From assembly GCA_018610125.1 (NCBI GenBank), contig JAHEOI010000267.1, positions 1 through 29,247 on the forward strand: a stretch of 29,247 nt of DNA, given 5' to 3'. The notes under the pieces were generated by a model. The model was not told where the DNA came from, made no database searches, and saw nothing but the letters and a program-made list of their open reading frames with translations. The position numbers and the translations under genes are program-made. This stretch comes from Verrucomicrobiota bacterium (GTDB lineage: Bacteria > Verrucomicrobiota > Verrucomicrobiia > Limisphaerales > JAHEOI01). Positions 24,342 to 29,247 of this stretch are shown here, one piece after another; the first letter of the stretch is position 1, and the number at the start of each line of letters is the position of its first letter.

Positions 24342-25701
24342 GCCCCACACTTGCCGGTTGGAGCGTTTCGGCTCCCTCGCTTACTACATCGGTCTTTTCG
24401 CGCCGATAGGCTTCCGCCAAAAGGGTCACCGGATGCACGACGCGATACGATCGCGGCTCGTTCTCCAAGCCGTTGATAATCTGAAGCAGACATCCGGGAT
24501 TGCCGGTGGCCACAACATCGGCACCGGTCTTGCGGATATGCCCGACTTTCCGATGCAGGAGATCGGTCGCCATCTCCGGCTGGATCAAATTGTAAATCCC
24601 GGCGCTACCGCAGCACCAAGTGCTCTCGGCCAGTTCGGTCAGCTCCAGATTGGGAATCCCTTTGAGCACCGTCCGCGGCGCCTTGAAGATCTGTTGCCCA
24701 TGGCAAAGGTGACACGCTTCATGATAAGTGACATGCTGGGTCTCCATAGCCGACCCATTCACCTTCGGCGATTCAAACCCGATCTCGACCAGCCACTCAT
24801 GGACATCCTTAAGCTTGCTGTCCCACTCCTTCGACGCCTCGCAATAATCCGGATCGTCAGCCAACAACTTGCTGAAATGCTTCAAATGGGAGCCACACCC
24901 TGCCGCATTCGAAATGATGGCGTCGTATTCGCCCGGCGGAAATTGGTCGATCTGACGTCGTGCCAACGTTTGAGCATACTCCCACTCCCCATTATGGGCA
25001 TGGAGCGATCCGCAACAGCCTTGTTGCGCCGGCGTCACAACCTCGCAACCGTTCCGACTCAGCACCGTAACGGTATCGCGATTGACCGAGCTGAAGACGA
25101 GATCCTGCGCACACCCTGTCAATACCGCGACCCGATACCGCTTTTGGCCCCGCGGCGGCGTCAACGGAGAGATTAATCGCCCCGAAAACGCCTTCTCAAT
25201 GGTCGGAGTCATCGCCTCAAGCTCCCGCATCCGCTTCGGTAACAAGCGCAAGACGCCACTTCGACGAATCAAGGTTTGCAGTCCCGATTGTTGATAAAGC
25301 CGCATCAGCCGCCCGAGTCCCCGCAATCGCCTCAGATCCATGAAAAGCCATTCCAAAGTGACGCCGCGAATAAGACGCCGCTTAACGGATTTCAGCTCGC
25401 CGCTCTTCTCTGCCTCGGCCCGGGCATGCTCAAACAGCTCTGCGTAATTGACGTCGGCGGGGCAAGCCGTCATGCACGCAAGACAGCCCAGACAGAAGTA
25501 CATCTCCTCGGCAAAGGTCCGAGTCGCTTCAAGCTCGCCGTCGGCAATGGCTCGCATCAGCGCAATACGGCCACGAGGGCTGTTACGCTCCAGACGCGTC
25601 GCATCGTAGGTCGGACACGTCGGCAGGCACATGCCGCAATGCATGCACTGTTGCAAAACAGAATAATCGAGCGACTTAAGATGTGAATCGGAATCCGCCA
25701 T
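24325..25701 (-). CDS. glcF: Glycolate oxidase iron-sulfur subunit (GlcF-type)
   Basis: 458 residues. Two ferredoxin-like [4Fe-4S] motifs lie near the N-terminus: CMHCGMCLPTCP (Cys 19, 22, 25, 29) and CLGCLACMTACP (Cys 70, 73, 76, 80). Two CCG domains follow, with QQGCCGSLHAHNG and the later ESTWCCGSAGIYN, plus HEACHLCHGQ; these CCG cysteines bind additional clusters or haem in the family. This architecture is shared by GlcF and by some D-lactate and glycerol-3-phosphate dehydrogenase subunits. It starts 3 bp after the FAD-subunit gene, so the pair is one transcript. It passes electrons from the FAD subunit to the quinone pool. Confidence 0.93.
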   Translation of the reverse strand: MADSDSHLKSLDYSVLQQCMHCGMCLPTCPTYDATRLERNSPRGRIALMRAIADGELEATRTFAEEMYFCLGCLACMTACPADVNYAELFEHARAEAEKSGELKSVKRRLIRGVTLEWLFMDLRRLRGLGRLMRLYQQSGLQTLIRRSGVLRLLPKRMRELEAMTPTIEKAFSGRLISPLTPPRGQKRYRVAVLTGCAQDLVFSSVNRDTVTVLSRNGCEVVTPAQQGCCGSLHAHNGEWEYAQTLARRQIDQFPPGEYDAIISNAAGCGSHLKHFSKLLADDPDYCEASKEWDSKLKDVHEWLVEIGFESPKVNGSAMETQHVTYHEACHLCHGQQIFKAPRTVLKGIPNLELTELAESTWCCGSAGIYNLIQPEMATDLLHRKVGHIRKTGADVVATGNPGCLLQIINGLENEPRSYRVVHPVTLLAEAYRREKTDVVSEGAETLQPASVGHEVAQ

Positions 25702-25704
25702 TGA

Positions 25705-27087
25705 TCAATCAAAGATTTTACCTGGGTTGAGTATAGCATTCGGGTCCAACGTCTGACGAAATTGCCGCATGACGTGCATCGAGGTATCTCCGACAAACCG
25801 AGGAAGGAACGGTTTCTTGGCCAGGCCGACGCCATGCTCGCCGGTGATAGAGCCGCCCAACCGGATCGCCTCTTCGAAGATCTCTTTAAAGGCCTCTTCG
25901 ACACGATGCATCTCATCCGCGTTCTTCTCATTCGTCAGAAACGTCGGATGGAGATTGCCATCGCCCATATGGCCGAAAGTACCGATCTTCAGCTCATACC
26001 GCTTCGCCACGCGCTCGACAAAACGCACCATCTCGGCCAGCTCGCTTCGGGGGACGGTCGCATCCTCCAGGATGGTCGTCGGACAAACCCTCGCCAACGC
26101 GGAAAACGCGGAGCGGCGCGCACTTGCCAGGCGGGTCGCTTCCTGGGCATCTTGAGCCACCCGTACTTCCTTGCAGTGGTTTTCTCGACAGATCCGTTGC
26201 ATCTCTTCGGCCTCTTCCTCCACCACGGCTGGATGCCCATCGGTCTCCATGAGCAATAACGCCTCACAATCCAAAGGCAGCCCGATTTGTGCGTAATCCT
26301 CAACACAATGAATCGTTGTCCGGTCCAGAAATTCCAAAGTGCATGGAATAATATGATCGGCAATGATGGCGGAGACCGCCTCGGCGGCCTGGTCCATCCG
26401 AGCAAACGTCGCCACCATCGTCCTCTTGGCACGAGGTCTGGGGATCAGCCTCAAGAGGACTTTCGTGATCACTCCCAATGTGCCTTCAGACCCGACAAAC
26501 AAGTCCTTCAAGGAATAGCCTGCGACATCCTTGACACATTTGTTGCCAAGCCATGTGATCTCGCCGGTCGGCAAGACCACTTCCATCCCCATCACATAAT
26601 TACGGGTTACCCCATATTTGAGCCCTCGGAGACCGCCGGAATTCTCGGCAACGTTGCCGCCGATCGTCGAGATTTTCATCGAGCCGGGATCCGGGGGATA
26701 AAACAGGCCCGCTTCCTCGGCCGCCTTAGCGACCGCTTGTGTTGTTGCCCCGGGCTCCGCCAAGAGTGTCAGATTGGCCCGATCCAGCTCCAAAATCTGG
26801 TTCATGTGCACTGTGCACATGACAATCGCCTCCTTGGAAGGGAGGCTCCCCCCGCTCAAGCCGGTGCCCGCCCCTCGCGTCACGATCGGAGTGCCGGTCT
26901 CGTTCCCCAATTTCAAAACGTCGGCGACCTCCTCCGGTGTTCGAACAAACGCGACACAGTCGGGGCGTTGGCGAAGCGCTGCCGTACCATCGAACGAATA
27001 CGGAATCAAGTCTTCGGCCTCGGCAAGGACATTTTCCTTGCCGACAATCTGTTGCAATCGTTCTATCAATGCGTCACTCAGTGGCAT
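25705..27087 (-). CDS. glcD: Glycolate oxidase FAD-binding subunit (GlcD-type)
   Basis: 460 residues from the ATG at 27087; in-frame TTG and GTG codons upstream are less likely. The PCMH-type FAD domain shows PIVTRGAGTGLSGGS, EPGATTQAV, ISTIGGNVAENSGGLRGLKY and GEITWLGNKCVKDVAGYSLK. The C-terminal FAD-linked oxidase domain ends with FGHMGDGNLHPTF and SITGEHGVGLAKKPFL, which hold the metal/substrate His residues. The family includes GlcD and D-lactate dehydrogenases; the companion glcF supports glycolate or D-lactate oxidation. A separate glcE gene, present in E. coli, is absent here. It is first in the glcD-glcF-eda operon. Confidence 0.94.
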   Translation of the reverse strand: MPLSDALIERLQQIVGKENVLAEAEDLIPYSFDGTAALRQRPDCVAFVRTPEEVADVLKLGNETGTPIVTRGAGTGLSGGSLPSKEAIVMCTVHMNQILELDRANLTLLAEPGATTQAVAKAAEEAGLFYPPDPGSMKISTIGGNVAENSGGLRGLKYGVTRNYVMGMEVVLPTGEITWLGNKCVKDVAGYSLKDLFVGSEGTLGVITKVLLRLIPRPRAKRTMVATFARMDQAAEAVSAIIADHIIPCTLEFLDRTTIHCVEDYAQIGLPLDCEALLLMETDGHPAVVEEEAEEMQRICRENHCKEVRVAQDAQEATRLASARRSAFSALARVCPTTILEDATVPRSELAEMVRFVERVAKRYELKIGTFGHMGDGNLHPTFLTNEKNADEMHRVEEAFKEIFEEAIRLGGSITGEHGVGLAKKPFLPRFVGDTSMHVMRQFRQTLDPNAILNPGKIFD

Positions 27088-27160
27088 AGCGCTTTCGCCC
27101 AATAACACGGACAACGTTTAAGAGGGAAGATTCGTTACCTCTTGACCAATCGTTGCCGCT

Positions 27161-27175
27161 CTCTTAACCTAAGAG
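27161..27175. promoter_or_regulatory. Short inverted repeat upstream of glcD
   Basis: ctctta-acc-taagag, a perfect 6-bp palindrome about 75 bp upstream of the glcD start. It could be an operator or the base of a leader hairpin; no clear -35/-10 pair was identified around it. Confidence 0.3.
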
Positions 27176-27429
27176 TTACTTACGGTGATTGAGCCGGGTT
27201 ATGCAATGGCAATGCAATTCCATCGCAAAGAAGAGCAAACGTAAGCAGACGTGCCGCTACTTTCTGTTGGTAGCCAATGGCCTTGCTTACCCCCTTGCTT
27301 ACCCTATTCCGAGGCTCGGTAGTGATCGATTTTGGTTATCAGAGTCTGCAATGATCACTTTCCTCCTTCATCGATTTCCTTTATGAAGCAGTTTCAAGGC
27401 GAAGCGTCATCGTCACCCTCCAGCCTGAT

Positions 27430-27520
27430 CACCAATCCCAAATGGGTGTGCTCCAAATGCTCGATTTGGGAGGGCCGTGCCCGAGCGCATGGACGGGCTT
27501 TAGGATCGCGTCTTAAAGCC
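27430..27520. other. Structured non-coding region with competing hairpins
   Basis: Within the gene-free stretch 27088-27799. tcccaaat (27436-27443) and ctccaaat (27451-27458) can each pair with the same segment atttgggag (27464-27472), the first perfectly over 8 bp and the second with a bulged G. A further stem ggcttta/taaagcc lies at 27496-27520. A worn module B-like fragment (cctgatagggaa...gacctcgaggtc) is at 27664-27702. No convincing ORF is present. It may be a decayed repeat cluster or an unrecognised RNA. Confidence 0.4.
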
Positions 27521-27712
27521 AAGACCAGTCTCCCCATCCAGTATTTCTCCTCCTATGGCAAGCCAAGCCCACGGCCTCTCGCCAGAAAAAGCCTCTCGAA
27601 TCTGAGTCGAGGCCGCCGATTGTTCCGGAAACAACGCCTTTAGGGGCGGATCCTTTCGTCTTCCCTGATAGGGAAGTAGGTGTCGACCTCGAGGTCCGAC
27701 CCTCACCAAAAT

Positions 27713-27741
27713 TTGTCAAACCGCGGCCTTTGTGTTGTATT
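27713..27741 (+). promoter_or_regulatory. Candidate promoter for the YlbF-family gene
   Basis: ttgtca (27713-27718), a 17-nt spacer, then tgtatt (27736-27741). The transcription start would lie about 50 nt before the ATG at 27800. Each box has one or two departures from the sigma-70 consensus. Confidence 0.4.
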
Positions 27742-27799
27742 GGGGGGCAAAGAGCACGGCTGAAACAACAGCCCGAAAACTGAATCACAAGAAAGATTT

Positions 27800-28243
27800 A
27801 TGTCGGCAACCAACGCAACAGGAACAGCGGAAAGAGGAACAGCGCAACAAGACAGCATCGAGAGCAAGACCCTCGAGCTCTGTCAGACGATTTTGGAAGA
27901 GCCCAACTTCCAAGAGCACCGTAAGCGCATCGATGCCTTCATGGCAGATCAGGACGCAAAGGCCCAATACCAGACTGTGGTCGAGAAGGGTGAAGCCCTC
28001 AATCATAAGCAACAAATGGGGCAGTCCCTATCCGACGAGGAAATTCAAGATTTCGAGCAACACCGGCAGGCATTGGACGAAAACCCGGTCACTCGGGACT
28101 TCCTCCAGGCCCAACGGGAGATGCAGCAAGTACAACAGTCCATCAACCAATATCTTTCCAAGACCTTTGAGCTGGGGCGCTTGCCAACCCAGGATGACCT
28201 GTCCGGTGGCTGCTGCGGAGAGTCCGGCTGTGGCTGTCACTGA
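27800..28243 (+). CDS. YlbF/YmcA-family protein with Cys-rich C-terminal tail
   Basis: 147 residues, mostly helical and rich in Gln/Glu. The core (about 20-125, for example LCQTILEEPNFQEHRKRIDAF and NPVTRDFLQAQREMQQVQQS) matches the Com_YlbF family (PF06133). The last residues GGCCGESGCGCH (136-147) carry Cys138, 139, 144 and 146 and His147. In Bacillus, YlbF and YmcA form the RicAFT complex with YaaT, which carries [4Fe-4S] clusters and influences mRNA processing. A comparable metal or Fe-S role for this tail is inference. A purine-rich agaaag precedes the ATG. No YaaT homologue is in the window. Confidence 0.87.
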   Translation: MSATNATGTAERGTAQQDSIESKTLELCQTILEEPNFQEHRKRIDAFMADQDAKAQYQTVVEKGEALNHKQQMGQSLSDEEIQDFEQHRQALDENPVTRDFLQAQREMQQVQQSINQYLSKTFELGRLPTQDDLSGGCCGESGCGCH

Positions 28244-28484
28244 CCCGGCTTCGACGAAGTGCAAATCGCTCTGGTCAACGATTGACAACGCTCGGAGCAA
28301 AGCAGTAGCGTCAGATGGTGCTGATTCGGGTGACGACACGTTCCTCCGCGAGGTCCCCCACCTCCACCTCCTTGGCGTTTGTTACCCGGATCAGACAACC
28401 TTGAAGCTCGTGAGCCTAGCCTCGTAACCGAGAAGGGCCAGGTGGCTCGGCGAGATTTCTTTAAGGCTTTTTTAAGAATTGGCA
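28244..28484. other. Gap between YlbF gene and tRNA promoter, nothing recognised
   Basis: No ORF with codon-like character and no clear terminator hairpin. The T-rich run at about 28467-28474 is not preceded by a convincing stem. Confidence 0.4.
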
Positions 28485-28513
28485 TTGACACAAGCCGATT
28501 CCACACATACCTT
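28485..28513 (+). promoter_or_regulatory. Sigma-70-type promoter of tRNA-Asp
   Basis: A consensus -35 ttgaca (28485-28490), a 17-nt spacer and a -10-like tacctt (28508-28513). The start site would fall about 7 nt further on, roughly 10 nt before the mature tRNA 5' end. Confidence 0.7.
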
Positions 28514-28530
28514 ATCGACACGTTGCGGGT

Positions 28531-28607
28531 GGGGGTGTAGCTCAATTGGTTAGAGCGCTGCCCTGTCACGGCAGAGGTTACGGGTTCGAGCCCCGCCACT
28601 CCCGCCA
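28531..28607 (+). tRNA. tRNA-Asp (GTC)
   Basis: 77 nt including an encoded CCA. Acceptor gggggtg (28531-28537) pairs with cactccc (28597-28603), with one G-T pair; discriminator G at 28604. The D arm is gctc/gagc, and the anticodon stem ctgcc/ggcag encloses ctgtcac, anticodon GTC at 28565-28567. The T arm has ttcgagc in the loop; its outermost pair (A-C) is mismatched. The gene appears monocistronic. Confidence 0.96.
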
Positions 28608-28799
28608 TTTTCTTTACCCTAGATTTTTCGGCCTATATTTTTCGGTTCTCCCGCAAAGGGATGGCGTGCCCTGTCGGGGGAGCCGCGCCCTCTGTGATTC
28701 TGACATCTTCACTTCACAAATACGCGGAATACGCGGACCTGCTGCCGCAACCCTATGCTCATCCAGCGCTTCCCGTGTCGGTCCTCCTTAATATTGTTC

Positions 28800-29247
28800 T
28801 CACCACTCCAGGCTGACAAACTCGAATTCGGGAGAGACTTCCCCACTTGGATCGAGGTAAAGCAAGTAATAACCGCCGTCCCGTAAGAGCTGGATCCCAG
28901 TCAAGGAGGGACAAAGCTTCACGTTGAACGAACACCAATGGCGCGCCTGATTGAGGGCCCGACTGAGTCGGCGGGCGGTATTGCCAAGCCCATGAATCGT
29001 CGGCATGCCCGCCAGAAGCCTGCTCTTCCAGAGGATCAGAGGGCTGTGCAAATGGCCGATCACAGTCACCTCAAGCCGATGCCAACGTTCTCCGATGAGC
29101 GTCTCTTCCGCCAGAAAGGGCAACGCTGTCGGGTCATGGCAAAAGAGGATCACCCGCTGATCGCTCCTGAGAGCGGCCAGCTCGCCATTGAGCTCGGCCA
29201 CGTGGCGCCGACGGAGCTCCCTCCAAATCGGCAGCTCGGGCTCCAAT
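28800..29247 (-). CDS. Metallophosphoesterase (calcineurin-like), C-terminal part
   Basis: The reading frame runs off the right edge, so only about 149 C-terminal residues are visible. RVILFCHDPTALPFL followed by VTVIGHLHSPLIL carries two of the late metal-binding motifs of calcineurin-like phosphoesterases (the FCHDP His and the GHLH pair). The N-terminal D-x-H and GD motifs would lie beyond the window. The remainder, SFNVKLCPSLTGIQLL and the terminal EFEFVSLEW, is a beta-rich tail. The apparent TTG at the edge should not be taken as the start. The substrate is unknown. It is convergent with the tRNA-Asp gene. Confidence 0.75.
   Translation of the reverse strand, partial: LEPELPIWRELRRRHVAELNGELAALRSDQRVILFCHDPTALPFLAEETLIGERWHRLEVTVIGHLHSPLILWKSRLLAGMPTIHGLGNTARRLSRALNQARHWCSFNVKLCPSLTGIQLLRDGGYYLLYLDPSGEVSPEFEFVSLEW

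Noticed and set aside
27332..27643. Plus-strand ORF of 103 codons in the 27.1-27.8 kb gap
   Set aside because: No ribosome-binding site, no domain, and amino-acid composition typical of random GC-rich frames.
28237..28608. Minus-strand ORF of 123 codons
   Set aside because: It begins inside the antisense of the tRNA-Asp gene, a well-known source of spurious 'hypothetical proteins', and has no family resemblance.

Overview
The window looks like a chromosomal stretch from a PVC-superphylum bacterium, most likely Verrucomicrobiota (inference). The main evidence is an adjacent pair of a planctomycete-type cytochrome protein (PSCyt1/DUF1549/DUF1553) and a Tat-exported DUF1501 protein, together with a second protein carrying two haem-c PSCyt1 motifs, a Cys-type sulfatase and exported beta-propeller proteins. 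Base composition is moderately GC-rich. I see no phage, plasmid, transposase, rRNA or CRISPR.

Layout. (1) 51-4661, minus: PSD1-type cytochrome gene followed by DUF1501. (2) 4700-9830, mostly plus: a small membrane protein with a SEC-C zinc motif and three His/Trp-rich repeats, a sarcosine/dimethylglycine N-methyltransferase (glycine betaine synthesis), a minus-strand pRiA4b ORF-3-like protein, a YVTN beta-propeller and a two-domain zf-TFIIB protein. (3) 9986-16521: a GH100/debranching-type glycosidase, a PQQ-like beta-propeller, an O-methyltransferase, a sulfatase and a UbiA-family prenyltransferase. (4) 16665-23581, all minus: an SLC13 permease with two RCK_C domains, a di-haem PSCyt1 protein, then a probable operon thioredoxin-like > ROK kinase > SIS isomerase > uvrC. 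(5) 23694-27087, minus: a tight glcD-glcF-eda operon whose products may meet at glyoxylate. (6) 27088-29247: a 700-bp structured non-coding stretch, a YlbF-family protein with a Cys-rich tail, a tRNA-Asp(GTC) with a recognisable promoter, and the C-terminal part of a metallophosphoesterase cut by the window edge.

The most distinctive non-genic signal is a family of modular intergenic palindromes. Module A is three hairpins in series, with five copies in two tail subtypes. Module B is a 'tgatagggac' hairpin, perfect over 14 bp at 23620-23651. Two other double-hairpin elements occur at 16562-16613 and 21975-22017. Four of the five convergent junctions in the window carry such an element. The most distinctive protein is the SEC-C/transmembrane/His-repeat protein at 5001-5663. 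I find no clear-cut novel multi-gene system; these two are the best candidates for follow-up.
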